DNA of 64,000 nt from Ancylobacter tetraedralis (lineage in GTDB: Bacteria; Pseudomonadota; Alphaproteobacteria; Rhizobiales; Xanthobacteraceae): the NCBI RefSeq assembly GCF_014195655.1, contig NZ_JACICD010000001.1, forward strand, positions 94,994 to 158,993, written 5' to 3'. Shown here piece by piece: positions 1 to 9,360 of the stretch. Within the stretch, counting starts at the first letter, position 1. Each line of letters begins with the position of its first letter. The position numbers and the translations under genes were made by a program. Below the pieces are notes generated by a model. It had not been told where the DNA came from and did no database searches. It saw nothing but the letters and a program-made list of their open reading frames with translations.

Positions 1-410
1 CCGTGTTCCAGACGCTGGAAGACGCTTTTCCACAGGCGGCGCAGGGCTCCCTGCGCTCGCTCGCCGGCTGCTTCGGCTTCACCGGCGACGACGTGGAAAA
101 GCGCTGCCGCGTGCTCTCCGGCGGCGAGAAGGCGCGGCTCGTCATGGCGAAGATGCTGTACGATCCGCCGAATTTCCTCGTGCTCGACGAGCCGACCAAC
201 CATCTCGACATCGCCACCAAGGAGATGCTGATCGCCGCGCTGGCGAGCTATGAGGGGACCATGCTGTTCGTCAGCCACGACCGGCATTTCCTCGCCGCGC
301 TGTCGAACCGGGTGCTGGAGCTGACGCCCGAGGGCATCCACCAATATGGTGGCGGCTATGTCGAATATGTTGCCCGCACCGGCCAGGAAGCGCCCGGCCT
401 GCGGCATTAG
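1..410 (+). CDS. ABC-F family ATPase, C-terminal part (5' end outside window)
   Basis: This is the C-terminal 135 or so residues of a soluble ABC-F type ATPase (Uup/EttA/YheS relatives), a family that acts on ribosomes rather than in membranes. The second nucleotide-binding domain shows the signature LSGGEKARL, a Walker B LVLDEPTNHLD and the switch FVSHDRHF. The linker after DEPTNHLD and the short tail ending GGGYVEYV are typical of the family. Walker A lies upstream of the window, so the frame is open at base 1 and the apparent GTG at 3 is only an internal valine codon. It converges on minE, with a hairpin between them. Confidence 0.9.
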   Translation, partial: VFQTLEDAFPQAAQGSLRSLAGCFGFTGDDVEKRCRVLSGGEKARLVMAKMLYDPPNFLVLDEPTNHLDIATKEMLIAALASYEGTMLFVSHDRHFLAALSNRVLELTPEGIHQYGGGYVEYVARTGQEAPGLRH

Positions 411-544
411 CGCGTTCGCGCGCGGCGATGCCTCGTTGGCGTGCCGCCGCCGCGTTCCGGCACGCGATGGGGTGAGCCTCCGCCCGGTTCGTCCGCCTGG
501 TTCCGCTGCCCGGTCGCGCGGCTATCGCGAGGAACACGACGAAA

Positions 545-583
545 AGCGGCCGGGAAGGGGCGCCGTGCCCTTTCCCGGCCGCT
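545..583 (-). terminator. Hairpin terminator downstream of minE
   Basis: A long inverted repeat pairs AGCGGCCGGGAA plus GGG with its complement, with one bulged base. On the reverse strand the stem is followed by TTTTC. It lies 42 bases past the minE stop and between two convergent genes, so it may serve the minCDE transcript and perhaps the ABC-F gene from the other side. Confidence 0.7.
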
Positions 584-624
584 GGTGTCTTCGTCTGGCG
601 CCACATGGCGCCGGCATGCGCGCG

Positions 625-900
625 TCAGGCCGCCTGGTTCAGCACCAGCTCGACATTGCCGCGGATCTCGACCTCGATCTCGAGGATCGACAGCGGCGCG
701 CCGCGCTCGAGCCGTACCTTCACCGCGTCGCGCTCGCACGGCACGCGCTTGGCGACCGCGGCGAGAATATCCTCCCGCAGGCTGGCGAGAAGATCGTCGC
801 CGCCCAGAACCTGCCGCTCATGCGAGAGCAGGATCTGCAGGCGCTCGCGCGCCTGCGGTGCGCTGCTGGCGCTGGAGAACAGTTTCTTCCACAGGGTCAT
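625..900 (-). CDS. minE: Cell division topological specificity factor MinE
   Basis: MinE (91 residues, usual length 85-90) stimulates the MinD ATPase and drives MinCD oscillation or polar restriction so that the Z-ring forms at mid-cell. The N-terminal part carries the MinD-contact region (ARERLQILLSHER) and the C-terminal half is the dimerising topological-specificity domain (LSILEIEVEIRG). The start ATG overlaps the minD stop by 4 bases, indicating translational coupling as the last gene of minCDE. Assignment is clear from sequence and position. Confidence 0.96.
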   Translation of the reverse strand: MTLWKKLFSSASSAPQARERLQILLSHERQVLGGDDLLASLREDILAAVAKRVPCERDAVKVRLERGAPLSILEIEVEIRGNVELVLNQAA

Positions 901-1712
901 GCTGCCCTCCTGAGGAACTTGCCGAAGAAACCGAGACGCGGCTTGCCGGGAATTTCCATCGCCACGGTCTCGCCCTTGAGCCGGCGGGCGGCGTCGACAT
1001 AGGCCCGCGCCGGCGCGCTCTCGGGATCGTGGATGGAGACCGGCACGCCGAAATTCGAGGCCCGCAGCACGTCGTTGCTCTCGGGCACGATGCCCAGCAG
1101 GGGCAGCGAGAGGATTTCCAGCACGTCCTCGGTCTTCAGCATGTCGCCGCGCGCGGCGCGGATCGGGTCATAGCGGGTGAGCAGCAGGCGCTTGTCCACC
1201 GTCTCGCCGCGCTCGGCCTTCAGCGTCTTGGCATCGAGAATGCCGACGATGCGGTCGCTGTCGCGCACCGAGGAGACTTCCGGATTGGTGACGACGATGG
1301 CGATGTCGGCATGGCGCATGGCGAGCGTGGCGCCGCGCTCGATGCCGGCCGGGCTGTCGCAGATCACCCAGTCGAAATGGCGCGAGAGGTCGCCGATGAC
1401 CTTATCGACGCCTTCCTCGGTGAGCGCATCCTTGTCGCGGGTCTGCGAGGCCGGCAGCAGGAACAGCGTTTCCACCCGCTTGTCGCGGATCAGCGCCTGC
1501 GGCAGCCGGGCATCGCCCTGGATGACGTTCACGAAATCATAAACGACGCGCCGCTCGGCTCCCATGATGAGGTCGAGATTGCGCAGGCCGACGTCGAAGT
1601 CGACCACGACCACGCTGTCGCCCGTCCGAGCGAGCGCGGCGCCGATCGCGGCGGTCGTCGTGGTCTTGCCGACGCCGCCCTTGCCCGATGTGACTGTGAT
1701 GATCTTCGCCAT
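897..1712 (-). CDS. minD: Septum site-determining ATPase MinD
   Basis: MinD (271 residues) is a membrane-associated ParA/MinD-type ATPase that recruits MinC to the membrane and is released by MinE. The deviant Walker A motif TSGKGGVGKTT, with its signature lysine, is at the N terminus. VVDFDVGLRNLDLIMG follows, and the C terminus ends in a short amphipathic membrane-targeting helix (LGFFGKFLRRAA). The gene starts 9 bases after minC and overlaps minE by 4 bases. Confidence 0.97.
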   Translation of the reverse strand: MAKIITVTSGKGGVGKTTTTAAIGAALARTGDSVVVVDFDVGLRNLDLIMGAERRVVYDFVNVIQGDARLPQALIRDKRVETLFLLPASQTRDKDALTEEGVDKVIGDLSRHFDWVICDSPAGIERGATLAMRHADIAIVVTNPEVSSVRDSDRIVGILDAKTLKAERGETVDKRLLLTRYDPIRAARGDMLKTEDVLEILSLPLLGIVPESNDVLRASNFGVPVSIHDPESAPARAYVDAARRLKGETVAMEIPGKPRLGFFGKFLRRAA

Positions 1713-1721
1713 GCCTCGCTC

Positions 1722-2432
1722 CTAAAGTGCGGCAAGCCGCAATGCGTCGTTTTCGATCCAGACCTGGACGGACTGGCGCCGGAAGGCGTCGTCGATGTTC
1801 TCGGCCGTGCGGTACACGCCGTCGATGGCGAGCAGTTCCGCTTCCAGCTTTCGGCAGAAGATGCGCGACTTGGCGCCGAAGGTGGCCCCGGCAATGGCCC
1901 GGCCGGCCAGCGTGCCATAGACATGGATGGATCCGCCGGCGATGATTTCGGCGCCCGCGCCGACCGAGCCGACAATGGTCACGTCGCCTTCCAGGCACAC
2001 GATGGACTGGCCGGAGCGCACGCGCTGCTCGACCAGAAGGTTGACCGGCTCGACCGGGGCGGCCGGCTTGGCCGGCTCCGCGACAGGCGCGGAAATCTCG
2101 TCGGGGATGGCCAGCGTGGCGTCCCGGCCCCCGCGCAGCACCGGTGGCATGGCGGCATCGACCATGCTGGGCTTGACGCCCTCGAGCCCGATGAGGCGCA
2201 CGCCGCGGCTGGCCAGCTCGCGGATCCAGCGCTCCACTTCGGCCTTGTTCGCGGCGGTGCCCGAGAGGTCCAGCACCACGGTGCGACCGGTGAAGAAGCC
2301 GGGGGAGCGCTGCAGCCAGATGTCGAAATCGGCGAACCACGGCTCCATCGGCACGTCGGCGACCAGCGTCATCGCGAGGAAGGAACGCCCGCGGAAGCGG
2401 ATGGATGGCCCCGATTTGCCGATTACGCTCAC
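1722..2432 (-). CDS. minC: Septum site-determining protein MinC
   Basis: MinC (236 residues from the GTG at 2432) inhibits FtsZ polymerisation. The N-terminal MinC_N domain (SIRFRGRSFLAMTLV, RTVVLDLSG) is followed by a Pro/Ala-rich linker and a C-terminal beta-helical domain (GDVTIVGSVGAGAEIIAGGSI, YGTLAGRAIAG) that binds MinD. I chose GTG 2432 because the MinC family usually begins shortly before SIRFRG and a GAGGGAG ribosome site lies upstream. The open frame continues farther upstream but has no family similarity there. It is first in minCDE, just downstream of a CtrA-like box. Confidence 0.93.
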   Translation of the reverse strand: MSVIGKSGPSIRFRGRSFLAMTLVADVPMEPWFADFDIWLQRSPGFFTGRTVVLDLSGTAANKAEVERWIRELASRGVRLIGLEGVKPSMVDAAMPPVLRGGRDATLAIPDEISAPVAEPAKPAAPVEPVNLLVEQRVRSGQSIVCLEGDVTIVGSVGAGAEIIAGGSIHVYGTLAGRAIAGATFGAKSRIFCRKLEAELLAIDGVYRTAENIDDAFRRQSVQVWIENDALRLAAL

Positions 2433-2476
2433 CGCACGAATCTCCCTCTGATCGTTAGGAGTTTGTTTAATCCTGG

Positions 2477-2491
2477 TTAACGACTGGTTAA
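2477..2491. promoter_or_regulatory. Candidate CtrA box upstream of minCDE
   Basis: TTAACGACTGGTTAA is an exact TTAA-N7-TTAA match to the full CtrA site of alphaproteobacteria, 45 bases upstream of the minC start. A further TTAA at 2467-2470 is spaced by 6. CtrA is the cell-cycle master regulator, and min genes are known CtrA targets in some rhizobia. The box could also serve the divergent GGDEF gene. Confidence 0.6.
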
Positions 2492-2649
2492 GAAGGCCGG
2501 AGCGGCCGCAGACGCAGCGGTTCCCGGTGGGCGCCGCTTGCCGCCACCAGAAGGTCATTCTATGCCTGCATTCGGGCGCGCCGTGCTGCACCGCCGCGGG
2601 GCGCAAGGAAATGGCTGCGGGCCCGAAGGGCCGGAAGAAAGATTGGTCG

Positions 2650-4035
2650 ATGTGTCTTGCCGCGGAAGGCGAACCGGGCTCGCCTACGCCGCTCATCGTG
2701 TCGCCGGCCGGGGAGTGTCCCGCCGGCCTGCCCTTCGACGGGCTCTGTCGGCTCGCCCGCTCGCTCCTGCAGGTGCCGGCGGCATCGCTGTGTCTCACCG
2801 GTGATCGCGGCCACTGGCTCGATGTCGCCGAGGGCCTCGATGCCGGGGCCTGGCACTTCGCCACCTCGTTGAACGGCCGTCCCGATAGCGGGGCCGGGGT
2901 GATGGTGGTCGAGGACGTCGCCGCGAACCCGGTCTTCGCACCGTGGGCCCACGGCCTTCCGGGCGTGACGCTGCGCTTCATCGCCAGCCTGCCGCTGCCG
3001 GGCGGAGCGGGGCGGCTTGCCGTGTTCGACGTTCGCCCGCGGGGCCTGGATGCCGTGGAGCGCGGGCGCCTGGCCGATCTTGTCGAATTGGCGAGCGCCG
3101 GCCTGCGCCTGATCGACCAGGCCGAACAGGCGGCGATGCGCGAGAATCATTTCCGGCTGCTCGCCGAAACCTCGACCGACACCATCGTGCGCGGCAACCT
3201 CGACGGCGTCCGGCTCTACGTGTCCCCCTCGGTGCGGACGCTCATCGGCTACGAGCCCGAGGAACTTGTCGGCCGCCGGGCGATGGAGATCGTTCACCCG
3301 GACGACCTGACCACCTTCGCGGCGCTGATGGGACAGATCCGTTCCGGCCAGCTGTCGATCGGGGTGGTGGAAGTCCGCCAGCGCCACAAGGACGGCTCCT
3401 GGGTGTGGATGGAAGCCTCGGTCAGGCTCACCTACGACCCGTTGACCCGCGAACCCGACGGCTATGTGTCATCGGTGCGCGATATCGGCCGGCGCAAGCT
3501 GGCCGAGCAGCGCCTCGAACATCTCGCTTCGCATGACGCGCTCACCGAACTGCCCAACCGCACCCTGTTCAATGCCCGGCTCGACGCGTTGTGCGCGTCC
3601 AAAGGCGACGCGCCGTCCCAATTCGCGGTATTCTGCATCGACATCGACCATTTCAAGCAGGTCAACGACACGCTGGGCCATCAGGCCGGCGATTCGGTGC
3701 TGCGCGAGGCCGCTCGCCGCTTCCGCAGCGTCGCCGAGGCGGGAGACCTCGTCGCCCGCACCGGGGGTGACGAATTCGCGCTGATCATGCCGGTGGCCGG
3801 CGATATCGCGGCGGTGGCGGCAAGGGCCGGACGGATCCTCACCGCGATGCAGCCGCCCTTCGTGTTCGGTGAATCCACGCTCTCGATCGGTGTCAGCATC
3901 GGCATCGCGCTGGCCCCGCATGATGGCGCCGATCCGGACCGCCTCGCTTCCGCGGCCGACCGCGCCCTTTACGAAGCCAAATCCGCCGGCCGCAACGGCT
4001 ACCGCCTTTCCACGCCGTCACCATTGCGCGGCTGA
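2650..4035 (+). CDS. GAF-like/PAS/GGDEF diguanylate cyclase
   Basis: A predicted cytoplasmic diguanylate cyclase of about 461 residues that would make cyclic di-GMP. Order: a GAF-like N-terminal sensor (PFDGLCRLARSLLQVPAASLCL), a PAS domain (FRLLAETSTDTIVRGNLDG to DGYVSSVRDIGRRKLAE), then a GGDEF domain with ASHDALTELPNRTLF and an intact GGDEF at about residues 372-376. The RxxD inhibitory site normally just upstream is absent (EAGD), so product inhibition may be lacking. No EAL domain is present. I chose ATG 2650 because GGAAG lies upstream; ATG 2611 and GTG 2527 are in-frame alternatives. It diverges from minC. Confidence 0.85.
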   Translation: MCLAAEGEPGSPTPLIVSPAGECPAGLPFDGLCRLARSLLQVPAASLCLTGDRGHWLDVAEGLDAGAWHFATSLNGRPDSGAGVMVVEDVAANPVFAPWAHGLPGVTLRFIASLPLPGGAGRLAVFDVRPRGLDAVERGRLADLVELASAGLRLIDQAEQAAMRENHFRLLAETSTDTIVRGNLDGVRLYVSPSVRTLIGYEPEELVGRRAMEIVHPDDLTTFAALMGQIRSGQLSIGVVEVRQRHKDGSWVWMEASVRLTYDPLTREPDGYVSSVRDIGRRKLAEQRLEHLASHDALTELPNRTLFNARLDALCASKGDAPSQFAVFCIDIDHFKQVNDTLGHQAGDSVLREAARRFRSVAEAGDLVARTGGDEFALIMPVAGDIAAVAARAGRILTAMQPPFVFGESTLSIGVSIGIALAPHDGADPDRLASAADRALYEAKSAGRNGYRLSTPSPLRG

Positions 4036-4124
4036 GCGCCCACCGCGCATCGACGCACGCGCCATCCACGCCCCGCCCCACCGGCGCGGCCCTGCTCGTC
4101 AGGATCGGTTCTGTTCAGGGAAAA

Positions 4125-4199
<75 letters not shown>

Positions 4200-4238
4200 G
4201 CGCTGCCGGGGCGGACGGAGCCGCCGAAGCGGGGCGAC

Positions 4239-4266
4239 GTTTGCCACAGCGCGCGGGCTGGTGCAA
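4239..4266 (-). promoter_or_regulatory. Possible tRNA-Thr promoter
   Basis: On the reverse strand TTGCAC is followed after 16 bases by GCAAAC, 40 bases before the tRNA 5' end. The -35 is a reasonable match and the -10 is weak, so this is only a candidate. Confidence 0.35.
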
Positions 4267-4613
4267 GCGTCGGGCGCGGAATTCGCACCAGGCCTGTGCA
4301 TGCCGCCTCTGCCGGAGCGCTCGAGGGCCGCCAGATCGGGGCGGCGGGGGGCACGCGGAGGCGGCGTCGAGCCCCCGGCGCGGGGAGTGCCGGCCCCGGC
4401 ATGTCGTCGCGGTCGGCGGGAGGCTCGGCGAACCCCATGGGAGCGCGGGGCGGCGGCTCGCGCATCGGCGGCGTCTGGCCTCTTTCGTTCCGCGCCGGCG
4501 GGCCTTATGGCAGGCCGGTGCAGGCGGGCGCGGCCGTTTCGCGACGGCGGCGGCACCCTGCCCGGCGGGGAGCGGCACTATGAAAGGGACGACGTCATGA
4601 AAGGCAGAACGCG
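4267..4613. other. Intergenic stretch, no gene seen
   Basis: Very GC-rich spacer between tRNA-Thr and the small gene upstream of murA. Open frames exist on both strands but are Arg/Ala/Pro-rich with no recognisable domain, and they look like GC-driven artefacts. I see no RNA gene or clear terminator. Confidence 0.5.
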
Positions 4614-4793
4614 ATGAGCGGCCCGGATGATGCGGCGCGCGCCGAGCGCCTGGCGGCGGCGTTGCGCGCCAATCTCAAGCGGCGCAAGCAGCAGGCGCGC
4701 GGGCGGCAGGCCGATGCCCCGGCCGATCCGCCGGCGGGGGAGGGCGCGCCGATCGCCCGCCCGGCGCCGCCCGGGCCGGACGAGGCGTCCTGA
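4614..4793 (+). CDS. Small basic protein upstream of murA (59 residues)
   Basis: A short gene starting ATG 4614 and ending TGA 4791-4793. The N-terminal half is helical and strongly basic (ERLAAALRANLKRRKQQARG); the second half is a Pro/Ala-rich, probably disordered tail. Small proteins with an RLxxALRxNLKRRKxQARGR core occur next to murA in many alphaproteobacteria as far as I recall. That recurring context and the AGGCAGAACGCG leader suggest a real gene. The function is unknown; the basic helix could bind nucleic acid or ribosomes, which is a guess. Confidence 0.6.
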   Translation: MSGPDDAARAERLAAALRANLKRRKQQARGRQADAPADPPAGEGAPIARPAPPGPDEAS

Positions 4794-4992
4794 CCTACTG
4801 GGCGTTGTCTCCCCTCGCGACACGCGCTAGACGTCATGGGAACAGGGATGGACCTCGCCACGAATCGGCCCCATCGCGCCCTCATTCCCTGACGGTACAG
4901 GTGCCGCGTGCCCGTCCCGGCGTTTTCCCTGCCGGTCGTGCTGCGTGGCCCGTGCGTCTCGTCGGCTTTCGAGTTAAGGAGAGCAGAACCTC

Positions 4993-6282
4993 ATGGACCG
5001 TATCCGCGTCATCGGCGGCAATCCGCTCAACGGGACGATCCCGATCTCCGGCGCCAAGAACGCCGCCTTGCCACTGATGATCGCGGGCCTGCTCACCGAC
5101 GAGAAGCTGGTGCTGGAAAACGTGCCGCGCCTCGCCGACGTGGCGCTGTTGCAGCGGATCCTGGGCAATCACGGCATCGATATCACCGTCAACGGCAAGC
5201 GGCGGGGCGATGGCGCTTATGCCGGGCAGACGCTGGAAATCGACGCGCGGCTGATCGTCGACACCACGGCGCCCTATGAGCTCGTCTCCAAGATGCGGGC
5301 GAGCTTCTGGGTCATCGGGCCGCTGCTGGCGCGCATGGGCGAGGCCAAGGTCTCGCTACCCGGCGGCTGCGCCATCGGTACGCGCCCGGTCGACTTCCAT
5401 CTCGACGCGCTGCGCGCGCTGGGCGCCGAGCTCGAGATCGACGGCGGCTATGTGCTGGCGCGCGCGCCCAAGGGGCTGAAGGGCGCACATATCGTGTTCC
5501 CCAAGGTCTCGGTCGGCGCCACCCACACCGCCCTGATGGCGGCGAGCCTGGCCGATGGCGAGACGATCCTCGAGAACGCGGCCTGCGAGCCGGAGATCGT
5601 CGACGTCGCCGATTGCATCAACGCCATGGGCGGGCGCATCGAGGGGCAGGGCACTCCCACCATCCGCATTCGTGGCGTGCCGCGCCTCAATGGCGCCCGC
5701 CACGCGGTGCTGCCCGACCGCATCGAGACCGGCACCTATGCCATGGCGGTGGCCATGACCGGCGGCGACGTGATGCTGGCCGGTGCGCGGGCCGACCTGC
5801 TGGATTCCGCGCTGGACACGCTGCGCGAGGCCGGCGCCGAGGTCACGGTCTCGAACGAGGGGCTGCGGGTGAAGCGCAACGGCGCCGGCATTTCCCCGGT
5901 CGAGGTGTCGACCGCCCCGTTCCCCGGCTTCCCGACCGACCTGCAGGCCCAGCTGATGGCGCTGATGACGCGCGCGCGCGGCACCTCGACGATCACCGAG
6001 ACCATTTTCGAGAACCGCTTCATGCATGTGCAGGAACTCGTCCGGCTCGGCGCGCGCATCCATCTCGATGGCGAGACCGCGACCATCGAGGGCGTGGAGA
6101 AGCTCACCGGCGCGCCGGTCATGGCGACGGATCTGCGAGCCTCGGTGTCGCTGGTCATCGGTGCGCTGGCCGCCGAGGGCGAGAGCATGATCCACCGCGT
6201 CTATCATCTCGATCGCGGCTTCGAGCGGCTGGAGGAGAAGCTCTCCGCCTGCGGTGCGCAGATCGAGCGCATCGCCGGCTGA
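4993..6282 (+). CDS. murA: UDP-N-acetylglucosamine 1-carboxyvinyltransferase MurA
   Basis: MurA (429 residues) transfers enolpyruvate from PEP to UDP-GlcNAc, the first committed step of peptidoglycan synthesis, in the cytoplasm. The N terminus has the typical [20 protein letters not shown]. The catalytic cysteine is in [16 protein letters not shown] at about residue 126, so the enzyme should be of the fosfomycin-sensitive Cys type. The C-terminal half shows FPTDLQAQ and [17 protein letters not shown]. Start ATG follows AAGGAGAG. Length is as expected. Confidence 0.97.
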   Translation: MDRIRVIGGNPLNGTIPISGAKNAALPLMIAGLLTDEKLVLENVPRLADVALLQRILGNHGIDITVNGKRRGDGAYAGQTLEIDARLIVDTTAPYELVSKMRASFWVIGPLLARMGEAKVSLPGGCAIGTRPVDFHLDALRALGAELEIDGGYVLARAPKGLKGAHIVFPKVSVGATHTALMAASLADGETILENAACEPEIVDVADCINAMGGRIEGQGTPTIRIRGVPRLNGARHAVLPDRIETGTYAMAVAMTGGDVMLAGARADLLDSALDTLREAGAEVTVSNEGLRVKRNGAGISPVEVSTAPFPGFPTDLQAQLMALMTRARGTSTITETIFENRFMHVQELVRLGARIHLDGETATIEGVEKLTGAPVMATDLRASVSLVIGALAAEGESMIHRVYHLDRGFERLEEKLSACGAQIERIAG

Positions 6283-6742
6283 GCGAGGGGCGAGGGTAGC
6301 GGAGGAGACGATCCTGCCGCATGAGGTGATTCTGGCGCCGGTGCCGCTGGTCCATCTGGAATCGGCGCAGGCGATTGGTCACGGGAGCCATGTGGCGTTC
6401 AGCACCAGCCAGACGTCCTTTCCCCCTGAGTGGTTGGGGCGCCACATTTATTTCTACGCCTCCGCCGCCGGTTATGCTGGCTCGTCGGCGGACATACGCA
6501 AGGTGCCGTTCCGTGGTGTGCTGGTGCGGCATTTGCTGTCCTCCTCGGGCTTCTATGATGGCGATGCCATTCGGCCGGCATCCACCGCGACGGATAGCGC
6601 CAGCCTCGCCTTTTTCGAGGTTGCCGATTTCGAGAAGCTGGCCAAGCCGCTGCTGATCGGCCAGTTCGCCAAGGCTGACGGCGGCAGATATGCCGCGGCA
6701 TACACGCCCCGCCGCCCGATCGCCTCCCGTCTGTCCGAGTAG
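6254..6742 (+). CDS. Hypothetical protein, uncertain start
   Basis: An open frame just after murA encodes up to 162 residues. From about residue 19 it looks like a folded soluble protein ([57 protein letters not shown]). The pattern faintly resembles PUA-like (EVE/ASCH) beta-barrels, but I cannot assign a family. No good start exists: GTG 6254 would overlap murA by 29 bases, while a strong GGAGGAG at about 6300 points to no ATG or GTG at the right distance. It may be 5'-truncated. Codon use is somewhat less GC-biased than its neighbours. Confidence 0.5.
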   Translation: MRRSSASPAERGARVAEETILPHEVILAPVPLVHLESAQAIGHGSHVAFSTSQTSFPPEWLGRHIYFYASAAGYAGSSADIRKVPFRGVLVRHLLSSSGFYDGDAIRPASTATDSASLAFFEVADFEKLAKPLLIGQFAKADGGRYAAAYTPRRPIASRLSE

Positions 6743-6906
6743 GTCACGCAAGACTCCGCAGACGCGCGTACGCCGGCAGGTGTCTCCCCCTTGCGGCGCG
6801 TGCGATGGCGCGCCATCTGCCGGACAGACGGTCAGCTCCCGGTGGCGAGAGGGCGACACGGGATGGGGCTGGCCCGCACGGGAGCCGCTCAACGGAGTGA
6901 AGTGAC

Positions 6907-7392
6907 ATGGGCAAGGGCCTCAAGCTGATCGCGCTCGACGCGGAAGATCTGGCGGTACTGTCGATGCATCTGCAGGACGCGGTGCTGGCGGTGGGCGACA
7001 TGACCTTCGTGCCGAAGGAGCGACGCTTCGTCCTGCTGGCCAGCCGGTTCGATTGGGAAAAGGCGATCCAGGCCGAGGCGATGGCGGAGGTCGGCACGCC
7101 GGCCGGCGCCGCGGCCGCCGCCGCGGGTCCCTGCGTGCGCCGGCATTCCGGGTTGCGCTTCGAGCGCGTGCTGGCCGCCCGGGTGCGCGGCATCGATCTC
7201 AAGAAGAAGCAGGGCGTGCTCAACCTGCTGGCGATGAAGTTCGAGGCGGGCGAGGCCCCCTCCGGAACGGTGAGCTTTCTGTTCTCGGGCGGGGGCGAGG
7301 TGCAGCTTGACGTCGAATGCCTCGAAGTCGCGCTTGAGGATCTGGGCCCGGCCTGGGACGTCAAGGGTACGCCCTGCCACGACGTGGGGTGA
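6907..7392 (+). CDS. DUF2948 family protein
   Basis: A 161-residue cytoplasmic protein of the DUF2948 family, which is found mainly in alphaproteobacteria and commonly sits directly upstream of hisD. Typical features are LKLIALDAEDLAVLSMHLQDAVLAVGDM near the start, the RFVLLASRFDWE segment, the central HSGLRFERVLAARVRGID and the acidic end VQLDVECLEVALEDLGPAW. No enzymatic motif is evident and the function is unknown. The start is supported by GGAGTGAAG five bases upstream of the ATG. Confidence 0.85.
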   Translation: MGKGLKLIALDAEDLAVLSMHLQDAVLAVGDMTFVPKERRFVLLASRFDWEKAIQAEAMAEVGTPAGAAAAAAGPCVRRHSGLRFERVLAARVRGIDLKKKQGVLNLLAMKFEAGEAPSGTVSFLFSGGGEVQLDVECLEVALEDLGPAWDVKGTPCHDVG

Positions 7393-7556
7393 GCGCGCGC
7401 GGACGGGCACCGTCCATCGCTGCCGTGCCACGGTCTGCCGGTCGTCTTGCCGCCTGTCGCGTTGCGACCGGTCTTCTTCCCGCCGGTCTTCTTCCCGCTT
7501 GTCTTCGGGCGGCGCGGTTGCGATAGGACAGGGGTTACGTGCCCGCAGGATCCGCC

Positions 7557-8849
7557 ATGCCGCTTCGCCTTGATACGTCCTCGCCCGATTTCGCCGCGCG
7601 CTTCACGGCCTTTCTCGGCACCAAGCGCGAGGTGTCGCAGGATGTCGCCGACGCGGTGGCCGGCATCATTGCGGATGTGCGCGCGCGCGGCGACGCGGCG
7701 CTGATCGACCTCTCCCGGCGCTTCGACCGGGTGGACCTCGGCGCGCTGGGCATCCGGGTTTCGGAAGCGGAGATCGACGCGGCGGTGGCGGCGGCCGATC
7801 CGGCCACGGTGCAGGCGCTCGCCTTCGCGCATGGCCGCATCCGCGCTCATCACGAGCGCCAGCTGCCGGCGAGCGGGCGCTATGTCGACGCCGCCGGCGT
7901 CGAGCTCGGCCATCGCTGGACCCCGGTCGATGCGGTTGGCCTGTATGTGCCGGGCGGTACCGCGGCTTATCCCTCTTCCGTGCTGATGAACGCGGTGCCG
8001 GCCAAGGTCGCGGGCGTCGGCCGGCTCGCCATGGTGGTGCCCGCGCCCGATGGCGTGCTCAACCCCTTGGTGCTGGCGGCGGCGCGCCTTGCCGGCGTCG
8101 ATGAGGTGTATCGCGTGGGCGGGGCGCAGGCGGTGGCGGCGCTCGCCTATGGGACGCAGACCATCGCCCCGGTGGCCAAGATCGTCGGCCCCGGCAATGC
8201 CTATGTCGCCGCCGCCAAGCGCCATGTGTTCGGCACGGTCGGCATCGACATGGTGGCCGGCCCCTCCGAGGTGCTGGTGATCGCCGATGGCGCGCAGAAC
8301 CCGGACTGGATCGCCGCCGACCTGCTGGCGCAGGCCGAGCACGACACCGCCGCGCAGTCGATCCTGATGACCGACGACGCGGCGCTGGCCGATGCGGTCG
8401 CCGAGGCGGTGGAGCGCCAGCTGGCGCTCCTGCCGCGCCGCGACATTGCCGGCGCCAGCTGGGCGGAGTTCGGCGCGATCATCACGCTCGCCAGTCTCGA
8501 GGAGGCGCCCGCGCTGTCCGACCGCATCGCACCCGAGCATCTGGAAATCATGACGGCGGATGCCGAGGCGCTGGTCGCGCGCATCCGCCATGCCGGGGCG
8601 ATCTTTATCGGCGCCCACACGCCGGAGGCGATCGGCGACTATGTCGGCGGCTCCAACCACGTTCTGCCGACCGCGCGCTCGGCGCGCTTTTCGTCCGGCC
8701 TCAACGTGCTCGATTTCATGAAGCGCACCACCCTCCTCAAATGCGGGCCCGAGCAGCTACGCGCGCTCGGCCCGGCGGCGATCGCACTCGGCGAGGCGGA
8801 AGGGCTCGGCGCCCATGCCCGGTCGGTGGCGATCCGCCTGAACCTGTAG
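7557..8849 (+). CDS. hisD: Histidinol dehydrogenase
   Basis: HisD (430 residues from ATG 7557) oxidises L-histidinol to L-histidine in two NAD-dependent steps, the last reactions of histidine synthesis. Visible family blocks: [58 protein letters not shown], the zinc/substrate segment [19 protein letters not shown] and GGSNHVLPT. An in-frame GTG 18 bases earlier is less likely because the family starts near [11 protein letters not shown]. It is followed closely by the UPF0262 gene. Confidence 0.96.
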   Translation: MPLRLDTSSPDFAARFTAFLGTKREVSQDVADAVAGIIADVRARGDAALIDLSRRFDRVDLGALGIRVSEAEIDAAVAAADPATVQALAFAHGRIRAHHERQLPASGRYVDAAGVELGHRWTPVDAVGLYVPGGTAAYPSSVLMNAVPAKVAGVGRLAMVVPAPDGVLNPLVLAAARLAGVDEVYRVGGAQAVAALAYGTQTIAPVAKIVGPGNAYVAAAKRHVFGTVGIDMVAGPSEVLVIADGAQNPDWIAADLLAQAEHDTAAQSILMTDDAALADAVAEAVERQLALLPRRDIAGASWAEFGAIITLASLEEAPALSDRIAPEHLEIMTADAEALVARIRHAGAIFIGAHTPEAIGDYVGGSNHVLPTARSARFSSGLNVLDFMKRTTLLKCGPEQLRALGPAAIALGEAEGLGAHARSVAIRLNL

Positions 8850-8859
8850 CGGCGGCGCG

Positions 8860-9357
8860 ATGGCGGATGGCGAGGACCCCCACGCCGACACGCGCCGCCT
8901 CTCGGCGGTGACGCTCGACGCCCGGTCGATCGGCCGTTCCACCCGCGATGTCGAGCACGAGCGCGCGGTCGCGATCTACGACCTCATCGAGGAGAACAGC
9001 TTCACCCCGATCGGCGACACCGAGCCCGGTCCCTATCGGCTGTCCATCGCGCTGGCCGACGGTCGGCTGCTGCTGGAAATCACCCGCGAGGACGGTGCCC
9101 CGGTGGTGCGGCATCATCTCTCGCTCAGCCCGTTGCGGCGGGTGGTGAAAGATTATTTCATGGTGTGCGAGAGCTATTATTCGGCGATCCGCACCGCGAG
9201 CCCCTCGCAGATCGAGGCCATCGACATGGGCCGGCGTGGCCTGCACAACGAGGGCTCGGAGGTGCTGCGCGCGCGGCTGAAGGACAAGATCTCCCTGGAT
9301 TTCGGCACGGCCCGGCGCCTGTTCACGCTGGTCTGCGCGCTGCACTGGAAAGGCTGA
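8860..9357 (+). CDS. UPF0262 family protein
   Basis: A 165-residue protein matching the alphaproteobacterial UPF0262 family: [24 protein letters not shown], then [20 protein letters not shown], and the conserved [21 protein letters not shown]. It usually lies between hisD and a low-molecular-weight phosphatase gene, as here (11 bases after hisD, 3 bases before the next gene). No catalytic motif is seen and the role is unknown. Confidence 0.9.
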   Translation: MADGEDPHADTRRLSAVTLDARSIGRSTRDVEHERAVAIYDLIEENSFTPIGDTEPGPYRLSIALADGRLLLEITREDGAPVVRHHLSLSPLRRVVKDYFMVCESYYSAIRTASPSQIEAIDMGRRGLHNEGSEVLRARLKDKISLDFGTARRLFTLVCALHWKG

Positions 9358-9360
9358 AGC

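Noticed and set aside
441..2480. A 679-codon open frame on the + strand over minCDE
   Set aside because: Shadow of minCDE on the opposite strand; no domain and no ribosome site.
7466..7510. Short direct repeats GGTCTTCTTCCCGC before hisD
   Set aside because: Two imperfect 15-base copies in a low-complexity pyrimidine stretch; most likely chance or slippage without function.
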